This document shows, piece after piece, positions 9,187 through 17,268 of a stretch of DNA of 64,000 bases. The notes beneath the pieces were generated by a model. It was not told where the DNA came from. It saw only the letters and a program-made list of their open reading frames with translations, and did no database searches. How positions within the stretch are numbered: the stretch's first letter is position 1; every line of letters starts with the position of its first letter. This DNA is from Thalassospira sp. TSL5-1. Lineage in GTDB: Bacteria; Pseudomonadota; Alphaproteobacteria; Rhodospirillales; Thalassospiraceae. Where the stretch lies: NCBI RefSeq assembly GCF_001907695.1, contig NZ_KV880638.1, positions 558,882 through 622,881 of the forward strand, in the 5' to 3' direction. The position numbers and the translations under genes were made by a program.

Positions 9187-10209
9187 CTATCGCGATGGCA
9201 GCAGGTCGTATTTTTCCAAAAGACGGCGAAGCTGATGATAATTCAGTTTCAGGAAATTTGCCGCTTCGGTCTGGTTGTTATGATTGGCCTGCAAGGCGTG
9301 TTTGAGAAGGGCTATTTCATAGTCCCGGGTGGCTTCGCGAAAATCAAGGCTGCCATCTTTAGCAGAGGACATGTGTGGTGGTGTGGGCTGGTTCGGGCTG
9401 TCTGTTGTTGTATTCGTGCTTTTTTGCGTTTCGCTCCAAACCCCGGCAAACGGGTCCAGTACAATGTGCGAAACCGGGCCGTCGGGGTCTTCGCTTAAGT
9501 AAAGGCTGCGTTCAACCGCGTTGCGCAATTCGCGCACATTTCCTGGCCAGTCGTAATTTTGCAATTGTTTAATGGCCTGATTATCAAAGCCAGAAAAGAC
9601 CTTTCGCGATAAACGTTTGGTCATTTCCAGGGCGAATTGTTCGGCCAGGGGTACGATATCGTCGGGTCGTTCGCGCAGGGGTGGCACGGCGATCACATCA
9701 AAGGCCAGGCGGTCCAGAAGGTCGGCGCGGAATTTCCCCTGTGCAGCAAGCTGTTTGAGGTTTTCATTGGTGACACCAATGACACGCACATCGACCTCGA
9801 TCACCTCGCTGCCGCCCACCCGTTCGATCTCGCCATATTCAACCACGCGCAGGAGTTTTTCCTGCACCATCTGGCTGGCGGTGGCGATTTCATCGAGGAT
9901 AATGGTGCCGCCATGTGCGCGTTCAAACCGGCCAACATGGCGTTTTTGCGCGCCGGTAAAGGCCCCGGCTTCATGGCCGAAAAGCTCGGTATCGAGCAGG
10001 GTTTCGCTAAGGGCGGCGCAATTGACCTTGACCAGCGGTCCACCCCAGCGGGTGGAAAGATAATGCAGGCGGGCCGCAATCAGTTCCTTGCCCGATCCGC
10101 GTTCGCCGATCACCAGGCAGGGGCGATGGATGGGCGCCAGGCGCGAAACATGCTCCAGGGCGGCCAAAAAACGGGGGTCTTCGCCCAATATGGTTTGTGA
10201 TATGTCCAT
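9187..10209 (-). CDS. pspF: PspF, sigma-54 activator of the phage-shock operon
   Basis: Bacterial enhancer-binding protein lacking a receiver domain, as expected for PspF, which is held inactive by PspA and released on membrane stress. Visible motifs: Walker A-like GERGSGKE, the sigma-54 contact loop GAFTGA, Walker B GGTIILDEIA, and a C-terminal Fis-type helix-turn-helix (NQTEAANFLKLNYHQLRRLLEKY region). The open frame extends upstream, but MDISQTILGEDPRFLAAL is where PspF homologues begin, so I start there; the alternative ATG is ten codons earlier. It is divergent from pspA across the sigma-54 promoter and followed by the Cys-His-Asp protein. Confidence 0.92.
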   Translation of the reverse strand: MDISQTILGEDPRFLAALEHVSRLAPIHRPCLVIGERGSGKELIAARLHYLSTRWGGPLVKVNCAALSETLLDTELFGHEAGAFTGAQKRHVGRFERAHGGTIILDEIATASQMVQEKLLRVVEYGEIERVGGSEVIEVDVRVIGVTNENLKQLAAQGKFRADLLDRLAFDVIAVPPLRERPDDIVPLAEQFALEMTKRLSRKVFSGFDNQAIKQLQNYDWPGNVRELRNAVERSLYLSEDPDGPVSHIVLDPFAGVWSETQKSTNTTTDSPNQPTPPHMSSAKDGSLDFREATRDYEIALLKHALQANHNNQTEAANFLKLNYHQLRRLLEKYDLLPSR

Positions 10210-10312
10210 TTCGCGAAAAACGTTATCGAAAAACGCCATAAAAGTCGCGATAAATATTAAACGCCAGAAGCTGGTTTTTGTTAAGTATTTGATTTTTAAT
10301 AAAACATAAAAC

Positions 10313-10329
10313 TGGCATGCCACCTGCAA
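10313..10329 (+). promoter_or_regulatory. Sigma-54 promoter of pspABC
   Basis: TGGCATGCCACCTGCAA has GG at -24 (10314-10315) and GC at -12 (10326-10327) with the required 10-base spacing, 46 bases before the pspA ATG. The A/T-rich stretch just upstream (10280-10310) could hold an IHF bend and PspF enhancer sites. Confidence 0.85.
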
Positions 10330-10374
10330 TGAAAGGGGCAGAAGAGTTTACATCCCCCAACAGGAGATCGAGCA

Positions 10375-11040
10375 ATGGGCGTGTTCTCGCGTTTGTCCGA
10401 TATCGTTAATGCCAATATCAATTCGCTTCTGGATCGTGCCGAAGACCCGGAGAAAATGGTCCGCCTGATGATTCAGGAAATGGAAGATACCCTGGTCGAA
10501 GTTCGATCAAGTGCTGTTAAGGCGATTGCCGATAAAAAGGAAGTTGAACGCAAGCTGAAAAAGCTGCGTGATGGCCAGAATGAATGGGAAGAAAAGGCGG
10601 AATTCGCTGTTTCCAAGGGCCGCGACGACCTTGCCAAAGGCGCATTGATGGCGCGTCGCCGTCTGGCCGATCAGGCCGTGGTGCTGGAGCGTGAACTTGA
10701 AGTGATCGAGGAAACGCTGGGTAAGTTTGACGAGGACTTGAACAAGCTCAACAGCAAGCTGAATGAAGCCAAGGGCAAACAGCGTGCGGTGGAAATTCGG
10801 ATGAAAACGGCAGAGAAGCGCGTTAAGATGCGTGAAAAGCTGCATAACAGCCAGATCGATGATGCCCTGCTGCGTTATGAGGCGATGGAACGCCGGATTG
10901 ACGAACTTGAAGCCAGTGCGGATTCCTATGATCTGGGCCGGGCGAAAACCTTGGATGAAGAGTTTGGCGACCTTGAGGCCGAACTTGGCATTGAAGATGA
11001 CCTGAAAGCATTGAAAGAGCGGGTCAATAAAGACAACTAA
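10375..11040 (+). CDS. pspA: PspA, phage-shock protein A
   Basis: Membrane-stress effector of the PspA/IM30/Vipp1 (ESCRT-III-like) family, which binds stressed inner membrane as oligomers and inhibits PspF. The 221 residues begin with the amphipathic membrane helix MGVFSRLSDIVNANINSLLD followed by AEDPEKMVRLMIQEME, then long coiled coil up to about residue 185, and an acidic C-terminal part. Length and order match the family. A GGAGAT ribosome site precedes the ATG. It is the first gene of the sigma-54 operon pspA-pspB-pspC. Confidence 0.96.
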   Translation: MGVFSRLSDIVNANINSLLDRAEDPEKMVRLMIQEMEDTLVEVRSSAVKAIADKKEVERKLKKLRDGQNEWEEKAEFAVSKGRDDLAKGALMARRRLADQAVVLERELEVIEETLGKFDEDLNKLNSKLNEAKGKQRAVEIRMKTAEKRVKMREKLHNSQIDDALLRYEAMERRIDELEASADSYDLGRAKTLDEEFGDLEAELGIEDDLKALKERVNKDN

Positions 11041-11127
11041 TTCAGTGTGCAGGCACGCCGGTGTTTGCGGTTGGCGGTCATGGCCAAAGGTGGCGTGATC
11101 AAACCTTAACAGGGGTAAGGGACGTTT

Positions 11128-11376
11128 ATGTGGGCTATTGCCGTTCCACTGATTGTGTTTATCTGCATTGTCGGGCCGGTCTGGGTGGTTTTTCATTACA
11201 TTACCGTTTGGAAGCGTATGAAAGCCGAACGCCAGAGCGTCCCACCGGCAGAAAGCCAGGAACACAGACAGGCCCTGGCCCGTCTTAAACAGCGGGCCGA
11301 GCGTCTTGAAAGCCGCGTCGCGACACTGGAAAGTCTTCTGGATGCAGAGGTTGCCGAATGGAGGAACAGGATATGA
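11128..11376 (+). CDS. pspB: PspB, envelope stress membrane protein
   Basis: An 82-residue inner-membrane protein with one N-terminal helix (AIAVPLIVFICIVGPVWVVF) and a cytoplasmic leucine-zipper-like helix (LARLKQRAERLESRVATLESLLD) followed by EVAEWRNRI, all hallmarks of PspB, which with PspC senses stress and recruits PspA. AGGGGTAAGGGACG lies upstream of the ATG. Its stop overlaps the likely pspC start as ATGA. Confidence 0.93.
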   Translation: MWAIAVPLIVFICIVGPVWVVFHYITVWKRMKAERQSVPPAESQEHRQALARLKQRAERLESRVATLESLLDAEVAEWRNRI

Positions 11377-11984
11377 CTGCCGAGCAAGCTGCTGCCGGTG
11401 CACGGTACTATAACAGGCGTCACAATCACCGCGAGGGTGGCGGATGTGGCTTTCGCCGGGGGCAAAATCGTGGCCAGAACCGAGGCCAGGGTGGCTGTGG
11501 TCATCGTCATGGCCCGCACCGCGCCGGGCCGTTCAAAAGCACGATTGCCGGTATTTCCGAGAAGTTCGGCATTCCGCGCAAAGGCGTAATGATTGCCTGG
11601 ATCTTGACGCTGATTTTCAGTTTCCCGGTTGGTGTGTTTCTGTTTATCGCCGCGTGGTCCTATATCCATCACCCGGAATGGTTTTCGTTCCTGGGGCGAC
11701 GTGGTCGCACCACTGGGGCAGCAGGCACCGATAGAAATACAAACCCGCGCGAGGCCACCCCGGAACAGGCTGAAAGCCCGACCTTTGGCGTTGATTACGA
11801 AGAACCCTGGATGGAAGATCTGCGCGAACGGTTTGATGATCTGGAGCGCCGTACCGGAAACATGGAAGGCTACGTTGCCTCGGGTGATTACCGGGTCGCT
11901 TCCGAGCTGGAAAAAATGAAGAAGGATACTGAGGGCAGCACCGATGATGGTGAAGGTAATAAGCCCGCCGGACCGAAAGCCTGA
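11373..11984 (+). CDS. pspC: PspC with a basic Gly/Arg/His-rich N-terminal extension
   Basis: Membrane partner of PspB. The PspC domain is recognisable as FKSTIAGISEKFGI followed by a hydrophobic segment (VMIAWILTLIFSFPVGVFLF) at about residues 55-95, and the C-terminal helix LERRTGNMEGYVASGDYRV matches the conserved PspC tail. Before the domain come about 50 residues rich in Gly, Arg, His, Gln and Asn with internal repeats (RGQNRGQNRGQGG) and two Cys; typical PspC proteins begin almost directly with the domain. I choose the ATG overlapping the pspB stop; an in-frame ATG five codons earlier is possible. Terminator follows. Confidence 0.85.
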   Translation: MTAEQAAAGARYYNRRHNHREGGGCGFRRGQNRGQNRGQGGCGHRHGPHRAGPFKSTIAGISEKFGIPRKGVMIAWILTLIFSFPVGVFLFIAAWSYIHHPEWFSFLGRRGRTTGAAGTDRNTNPREATPEQAESPTFGVDYEEPWMEDLRERFDDLERRTGNMEGYVASGDYRVASELEKMKKDTEGSTDDGEGNKPAGPKA

Positions 11985-12071
11985 ATACCTGTAGATACGA
12001 GCGAGACTGGCAGCGATTTTGGTTCCCCCCCCATCCCCATTGCCCTGCAATGTAAATCGCTGTCATTCCTG

Positions 12072-12108
12072 AAGCCGGGCCGCATGTCGGTCCGGCTTTG
12101 GTTTTTTG
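12072..12108 (+). terminator. Rho-independent terminator of pspABC
   Basis: AAGCCGGGCC pairs with GGTCCGGCTT (one G-T pair) around a 7-base loop and is followed by TTGGTTTTTT. It also lies at the 3' side of the convergent LysR gene. Confidence 0.8.
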
Positions 12109-12120
12109 TGCGGTATGGGA

Positions 12121-12999
12121 TCAGGCCGTGGGCAGGGCAGAAGCCCTCCTGGTTGAGAAGGTCGAAGTAATACTGTCCTTGAGTGCGCGGACGGCGGCAT
12201 TGTGGGCATTGCGCGATGTGCGAATGATCGTGGCGACGGATGGGGGCTGCGGGAAAATGTCGGTGATGATTGCAATGTTGTTGGTCAGGCAATGTTCGCC
12301 GACCAATGCAATGCCAAGCTGGGCGGAGACCGCCGAAATGATGGCATTGCTGCTGGCACAGGTCAGGATGGTTTCAAGGCGGCAACCATCGGGCAGGCCG
12401 CTTTGCATGGCCCAGTGATGATAAAAACAATCCGGGGCAAAGGCGAGAAACGGTACCGGCTTTGCCAGGTCAAGCGGGTAATCCGGTGCCTTGACCCAAT
12501 GAAGTGGTGTGTGGCGTAACTGCGCGTCGGATGGACGTTTTTGATGTTCAAAAATGTCCATTACCCCGATATCGATTTCCCTGCGATCAAGTTGCTGTTC
12601 GATATGCAGGCTTTGCGCGGTGGTGGTGGTAACGGCTATGTCGGGATAGTGTCGTTTGAAACGGCCAAGGATTTCGGGCAGGCCATTATTTGCCATATCC
12701 TCTGTCATGCCAAGGCGAATGCGGCCCTTTAGCGGTTTGCGGGCAAGATTGCTTAGGGCTTCTTCGTGAATGGCAAGAATGCGACGCCCGTAGGTAAGCA
12801 ACTGTTCGCCCTCGGGTGTAAATTTTGATCCCCCGGCACGGCGATCCAAAATGCCGTAACCCAGCCCGTCTTCAAGACGTTTGACTTTGTGCGAAATCGC
12901 CGATTGCGACAGGGCAAGATGGCTGGCCGCGCGTGTGATCCCGCCGTGATCGGCAATGGCGCAAATCGCTTCGAGGCTTCCGATATCAAGGCGGGTCAT
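12121..12999 (-). CDS. LysR-family transcriptional regulator
   Basis: Typical LysR regulator: N-terminal winged helix-turn-helix (LEAICAIADHGGITRAASHL, then QSAISHKVKRLEDGLG, residues 8-55) and a periplasmic-binding-like effector domain from about residue 90. The frame remains open further upstream, but the sequence MTRLDIGSLEAICAI matches where LysR proteins start, so I place the ATG there; a start five codons earlier is possible. It is divergent from the alpha/beta hydrolase gene with a strong inverted repeat between them, the usual LysR arrangement, so the hydrolase is its likely target. Confidence 0.9.
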   Translation of the reverse strand: MTRLDIGSLEAICAIADHGGITRAASHLALSQSAISHKVKRLEDGLGYGILDRRAGGSKFTPEGEQLLTYGRRILAIHEEALSNLARKPLKGRIRLGMTEDMANNGLPEILGRFKRHYPDIAVTTTTAQSLHIEQQLDRREIDIGVMDIFEHQKRPSDAQLRHTPLHWVKAPDYPLDLAKPVPFLAFAPDCFYHHWAMQSGLPDGCRLETILTCASSNAIISAVSAQLGIALVGEHCLTNNIAIITDIFPQPPSVATIIRTSRNAHNAAVRALKDSITSTFSTRRASALPTA

Positions 13000-13014
13000 G
13001 GGCATGAGTCTCAT

Positions 13015-13059
13015 ATGACAAATGAAGATTAAAAAATGATATCTATTCATTTGTGTCAT
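13015..13059. promoter_or_regulatory. Inverted repeat between LysR gene and hydrolase gene (likely operator)
   Basis: ATGACAAATGAA and TTCATTTGTGTCAT form an inverted repeat (8 perfect bases CAAATGAA/TTCATTTG, extended outward by ATGA/TCAT with a 2-base bulge) separated by 19 bases. Placement between divergent genes fits a LysR binding region. Confidence 0.55.
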
Positions 13060-13117
13060 GTCAAAGTCTGAGACATCCTCCTTGTCATCACTTGAATGAC
13101 TGACCAAGGAGGTCCTG

Positions 13118-13972
13118 ATGAAGCCGGTCGCAACCGACCATGTTTTGATCAACAATACGCGCATTGCACACGGGGTCTATGGCGACGGGGTGCCGGTGAT
13201 CCTGTTGCATGGAACGCCATCCTCGTCTCTGATATGGCGTCACAGTATCCAGGCCCTGGTGGATGCCGGATATAAGGTGCACCTGTTTGACTTGCTGGGA
13301 TATGGCCTTTCGGAACGGCCGTGGGACCCGGATATTGATACCTCGATCAGCGGACAGCTGCCGATTGTGAACGGGTTGATGGATCATTGGGGGCTTGAGC
13401 ATGCCCATATTGTCGGCCACGATTTTGGTGGCGCGATTGCCCAGCAATTGGGGGTTTTTTGCCCGCACCGTGTTCGGACCATCACGCTGATTGATGTGGT
13501 CAGCTATGACAGTTATCCGTCACCACGCACGCGCCAGCAGATGGAGGCGGGGTTGGATATTCTGGCGAAGAAACCGGATGCGGAACATCGGACTCATTTT
13601 CGCGACTGGCTGCGTTCCGCCGTGGTGGATCAGGAAAGGTTTGAGCACACAGCCCTGGAAACCTATCTTGATTATATTTCCGGGCCGATTGGGCAGGTCA
13701 GCCTGTTTCAGCATCAAATCCGTCATTATGATCCGGTCCATACCCTGAAAGCGGCGGATCGGTTGGGGGAACTGGGGAAATTCCCGGTCAAACTGATTTG
13801 GGGCGCGCAGGATATCTGGCAAACGCCGGATTGGGCGGAGCGATTGCAGAAGGATATTCCGGGATCGGGATTGACCCTTGTTGAGGATGCCGCGCATTTT
13901 TCGCTGGAAGACAAACCTGATGAGGTTACGTCCCTGATTCTTGAGTTTCTCGCGGCCCATCGTGCTGCGTAA
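13118..13972 (+). CDS. Alpha/beta hydrolase with Asp nucleophile (haloalkane dehalogenase / epoxide hydrolase type)
   Basis: Alpha/beta-hydrolase fold of 284 residues. The nucleophile elbow reads VGHDFGGA with Asp102 in place of the usual Ser, which marks haloalkane or fluoroacetate dehalogenases and epoxide hydrolases rather than esterases. The oxyanion motif HGTPSSSLIWR (from residue 31), a WGAQDIW acid region and the catalytic His in EDAAHFSLED complete the set. A strong AAGGAGG precedes the ATG. It is divergent from a LysR regulator and followed by a terminator, so it is a single-gene inducible unit. Actual substrate unknown. Confidence 0.88.
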   Translation: MKPVATDHVLINNTRIAHGVYGDGVPVILLHGTPSSSLIWRHSIQALVDAGYKVHLFDLLGYGLSERPWDPDIDTSISGQLPIVNGLMDHWGLEHAHIVGHDFGGAIAQQLGVFCPHRVRTITLIDVVSYDSYPSPRTRQQMEAGLDILAKKPDAEHRTHFRDWLRSAVVDQERFEHTALETYLDYISGPIGQVSLFQHQIRHYDPVHTLKAADRLGELGKFPVKLIWGAQDIWQTPDWAERLQKDIPGSGLTLVEDAAHFSLEDKPDEVTSLILEFLAAHRAA

Positions 13973-14047
13973 TCCTGCCTTCGGTAGAAAACTTAAAAGC
14001 TGAAACCAAATCAGATTAAAAAAGCGGGACTGGTTTAACGCCGCTTG

Positions 14048-14085
14048 CAAACCCTGGGCACCTTGTCCGGGGTTTGTTGTTTTTG
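14048..14085 (+). terminator. Terminator after the hydrolase
   Basis: CAAACCC pairs with GGGTTTG around a 15-base loop that itself can pair TGG with CCG, followed by TTGTTTTTG. Confidence 0.6.
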
Positions 14086-14168
14086 TCTCTGAAAGCAAAA
14101 AGACTCGCCCGTAATCAAGTATTTCTTAAAAAATCATCGAATAAGGTTTATGACTAATCCTAATTTGG

Positions 14169-15608
14169 ATGTTGTTGCTGGCGTTATTTCGCCTGCGCAA
14201 TAGGGTGATCGGCAAACTGTGGGGGCGGTTTATGGCGGCTTTGGTTGAACATCCCGGCGAACCGGATTTTCTGCGTCGCCTGATGCTTGATAATCCCTGG
14301 TGGGAAGGTATCACCGATGAAATGGTGCATAATCTGCCGGTCCGGGCCTTTTTCAAACGGTTCTGGAATGCCATTGAGCGGGGCGATGGCAGCAAGGCGG
14401 TATTGCTGACCGGGCCGCGCGGGGTGGGCAAAACCGTGATGCTGCGCCAGGCGGTGTCGCAACTGCTCGATGGCGAGACGCCGCGCCGCCATGTTTGTTA
14501 TGTGTCGCTGGAACACCCGCTGTTTCTGGAACTTGATATTTCCCGCCTGCCGCGCCTGTTGCGGGCATCGCGCGGTATTTCGGCTGATCATCCCCTATGG
14601 CTGTTTATCGACGAGGTTTCCTATCAACGTGATTGGGAAAGCCAGATTGCCCGTTTGCTCAAGGCCGACCCGATGGTGCGGGTGGTGGCGGTTAGCGCGC
14701 TGGCACCCGCGGCGGACAACCGGTCTCATTTGACAACGCTTTTCCTGCCACCCTTCAGTTTTGCCGAATATCTGGAACAGCGCGGCATCAAACCAGCGGA
14801 TGTTTTACCGGAATCCCCCAATGCCACCCGTTTTACAACAGATGTGCCACCTGGCCTGATCGAGCTGAACGCCCTGTTTGAAGATTACATCAATGAAGGC
14901 GGTTTTCATGACCGCGATGGCGAGGCCGGGGCCATCCATCGGTCGCTTCATTCCGACCTTCCCGGGCTGCATGGCATTTCCAGCCCGTCAGACCTGCATC
15001 GCCTGTTTGTGTTGCTGGCCTATAATACCGGGGCCGAATTTTCGATTGAAACGCTGGCGCGCGAGCTGGACCTCGCCAAAAATACCCTGCGCCGCTATCT
15101 GGAATATCTGGAAAGTGCCTGGCTGGTGCGCCGCCTTGAACGGGTGGACCAGGATGCCAAACCGTTTCAGCGCGCTGTGGCCTTCAAGGTACATCTGATT
15201 CATCCCGGTTTGCGCAGCGGGTTGATTGGCGGGCGCGCCGAAGGCGAAGATACCGTGACACGGCTGGTGGAAACCGCGATTCAAACGCAATTTCTGGCGT
15301 CCAGCACCGGGATGGAAAGCCTGTTTTATGCCCGTTGGGGCCATTATGAAGTGCCGTTTGTGTTTTTGGACCGGCGCAGTGGCACGCCGTTATTTGCCTA
15401 TCATTGCCTGTGGCGCGATGATGCCATTCGCAAACCCAAGGAAGTCCGCGCCCTGGTTAATTTCAAAACCAGCCATGATTTGCCATTGGGCGCGTTTGTG
15501 CTGACCAAGGCGCAGTGGCATGGCGGCAAACTGGGCGGGGAGCCGATGCGCTTTGAACCTGCCAGCGTGCTGGCATTGCGGATCGGGCTGGAATTTTCCC
15601 AGCTTTAG
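14169..15608 (+). CDS. AAA ATPase with DUF4143-like C-terminal half
   Basis: A P-loop ATPase of the AAA_14/DUF4143 type: Walker A LTGPRGVGKT near residue 80 and Walker B LWLFIDEVSYQRDWE near 145, then a winged-helix-like part (IETLARELDLAKNTLRRYLEYLES, about 300) and a C-terminal region that in relatives is a PD-(D/E)xK nuclease-like fold. Here the nuclease hallmarks are weak: the usual EVDF and VK positions read EVPF and YH. The first ATG has no clear ribosome site; the ATG at 14232 has GGGGGCGG 4 bases upstream and may be the real start (458 residues). Physiological role of this family is largely unknown. The EndoU gene follows almost at once. Confidence 0.8.
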   Translation: MLLLALFRLRNRVIGKLWGRFMAALVEHPGEPDFLRRLMLDNPWWEGITDEMVHNLPVRAFFKRFWNAIERGDGSKAVLLTGPRGVGKTVMLRQAVSQLLDGETPRRHVCYVSLEHPLFLELDISRLPRLLRASRGISADHPLWLFIDEVSYQRDWESQIARLLKADPMVRVVAVSALAPAADNRSHLTTLFLPPFSFAEYLEQRGIKPADVLPESPNATRFTTDVPPGLIELNALFEDYINEGGFHDRDGEAGAIHRSLHSDLPGLHGISSPSDLHRLFVLLAYNTGAEFSIETLARELDLAKNTLRRYLEYLESAWLVRRLERVDQDAKPFQRAVAFKVHLIHPGLRSGLIGGRAEGEDTVTRLVETAIQTQFLASSTGMESLFYARWGHYEVPFVFLDRRSGTPLFAYHCLWRDDAIRKPKEVRALVNFKTSHDLPLGAFVLTKAQWHGGKLGGEPMRFEPASVLALRIGLEFSQL

Positions 15609-15665
15609 GTTGTGGTTAAAGAGGTTTCATATGCTTTTGGCACCTTAAACAGGGTAATCCGTGGC

Positions 15666-16304
15666 ATGTTTGATCGATTAATGTTGCGCCGCGCGGTGCG
15701 GGGTTTTCTGGTTATCGCAGCGGTTTGTTTATCTGGTACATTGGCCGCACAGTCGGGCGAGGTTTTGCCGCAGCCCGTTGTTTGTCCCGGTCAGGGGCAT
15801 GGCACTGAAGCGATTCCCATTAACCTTGAGCATATTTTTTGTGGCGAGATAAACCGCAAAAACCGCTTCACCGGTTTTCATGCCCGCCCGCAGGGGCGTA
15901 ATCCGGCAACCATTGCCAGGGTCGTGGTGGAGGCGGGCTCGGAAAATGCCAATGGCATTTATGAAGCCACGGTTTATTGGAATATGGACCGTGATGGTGA
16001 TGCGCGACCGGCCAATGCGTCCAAATTCTCCACCCTGTTTCCCGATGATTGCAGCCGGGACCAGATCATTGCCTCCATTCTGTATGCCAGCCGTCATGCT
16101 CTTCCTTCGTGTCCCGCAGGTGCACCGGGCTGGACCCAATGCGGGCTAAATCGACCGGATGGGCAAGGTGACAGTAACGGCGCGGAGACTGCGAAGGCAC
16201 ATCAATATTGTGTTGGCAAAGACCCGTCATCGCGTTTCACCATTGCCTTTGCCCCCCATAATGGCCGCCTTAATACGGCGTTTCCTTTGATGGACGAAAA
16301 GTGA
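15666..16304 (+). CDS. Secreted EndoU-type ribonuclease
   Basis: A 212-residue protein with an N-terminal signal peptide (hydrophobic VRGFLVIAAVCLSGTLAAQ, cleavage likely near residue 29) followed by a bacterial EndoU domain. Motifs: LEHIFCGE with His56, TGFHARPQG with His72, and KFSTLFPDD with Lys120, in the order His-His-Lys used by EndoU metal-dependent RNases, plus a C-terminal TAFP element. Six cysteines in the mature part suggest disulfides and an extracytoplasmic life. An in-frame GTG just after the ATPase stop would add 18 residues ahead of the signal; I prefer the ATG. EndoU domains are common toxins in polymorphic, CDI and type VI systems, which the next genes support. No dedicated immunity gene is obvious. 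Confidence 0.8.
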   Translation: MFDRLMLRRAVRGFLVIAAVCLSGTLAAQSGEVLPQPVVCPGQGHGTEAIPINLEHIFCGEINRKNRFTGFHARPQGRNPATIARVVVEAGSENANGIYEATVYWNMDRDGDARPANASKFSTLFPDDCSRDQIIASILYASRHALPSCPAGAPGWTQCGLNRPDGQGDSNGAETAKAHQYCVGKDPSSRFTIAFAPHNGRLNTAFPLMDEK

Positions 16305-16518
16305 ACGGCATTTTGGTGATCGTGTTTTGATCATCTGTCATTAATTTGCTTCTGAAGGTCGTTTGTTCGTATGAGAACCTCTAAAAATGGGCCATGGTCA
16401 TAATTGTGCCATTTATTTTGCACCACTAATAATGGAATATCTTTCAAATCAAAGTCGCAAATATGGTTGGTATGCTTTTAGGGGTTGTATAAAGCTCGTA
16501 ATCAGGCAGAGGACATGT

Positions 16519-17268
16519 ATGAGGTATGGTGAGCTGATATTTGGAGTTGCGCTCGTTGCCGCTATCTTGTTCGGTAGCAGGGAACTTTTGGCGCAAGACG
16601 ATCAGTCAAAACCCGTCAATATCAGCTATACAGAACCTTCGGCCTATCGTGGCTGGCCGGTCATGTATCAATTGCAGGCCAATGGCGAAAAGCTGTTTTC
16701 GCCCGGAACGGCTACCTACGGCGCGGACGACCTGCCACCGGATGGTGGTGGCATTATTGGCGGCATCATCTTGCCTGGCATAAAAAACGCGACAGATGGC
16801 ACCATAGACTGGAATATTTCCTGGATAGAATGGCATACAGGCCATGCATATCAGGCAAAATTCCGTATCTCAGCCCATGATTTCCCGGCGGTTGAGGCCG
16901 CGACCAATGGTGATGCCCAAGCAGATCAGGGCAATGGGACTGTTGCATCACAGGGCACGAACGATGGTGCCGATAATTTTCATCATTTCATTCGCATTGG
17001 AAAAAATGGTGAGCTGACGGTTTTGGCATTTGCAAAAAAACTGCCCAAAGGCGGTTTGTCGCGGGCGCTAGGCAAGGATGATTTTGTTGTCCTCTATCAG
17101 GGCTGCACCCCTCGCACATCTGCACTGGAACAGCCGGGTTCTGTTTTGGCAGAAGCCCTTGCTGACAAACTGGGTCTGGTTTATGGCTCCGGCCCGAAAA
17201 AGGGCGCGTTGATTGAGCGGATTGCCAAACATGTAAACGATCCTGTTCCGGATGGAGGTTGTTTATGA
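16519..17268 (+). CDS. Envelope protein, first of a tandem paralogous pair (DUF2931-like), candidate immunity protein
   Basis: A 249-residue protein with a signal peptide (LIFGVALVAAILFGSRELLAQ). The mature part has YRGWPVMYQLQANG near residue 45, WNISWIEWHTGHAYQ near 100, and a C-terminal block GSGPKKGALIERI...NDPVPDGG that is nearly repeated in the next gene. The pattern resembles the DUF2931 family found beside type VI lipases, but this assignment is from memory and tentative. A Gly/Asn/Asp-rich insertion of about 25 residues (120-148) distinguishes it from its twin. An open frame extends 44 codons upstream without signal features; I choose the ATG before the hydrophobic segment. The region is AT-richer than its surroundings. 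Its stop overlaps the next start. Confidence 0.72.
   Translation: MRYGELIFGVALVAAILFGSRELLAQDDQSKPVNISYTEPSAYRGWPVMYQLQANGEKLFSPGTATYGADDLPPDGGGIIGGIILPGIKNATDGTIDWNISWIEWHTGHAYQAKFRISAHDFPAVEAATNGDAQADQGNGTVASQGTNDGADNFHHFIRIGKNGELTVLAFAKKLPKGGLSRALGKDDFVVLYQGCTPRTSALEQPGSVLAEALADKLGLVYGSGPKKGALIERIAKHVNDPVPDGGCL

Noticed and set aside
10507-11403. 298-codon open frame antisense to pspA/pspB
   Set aside because: Covers pspA and pspB on the other strand; those are unmistakable, and the antisense product has no features.
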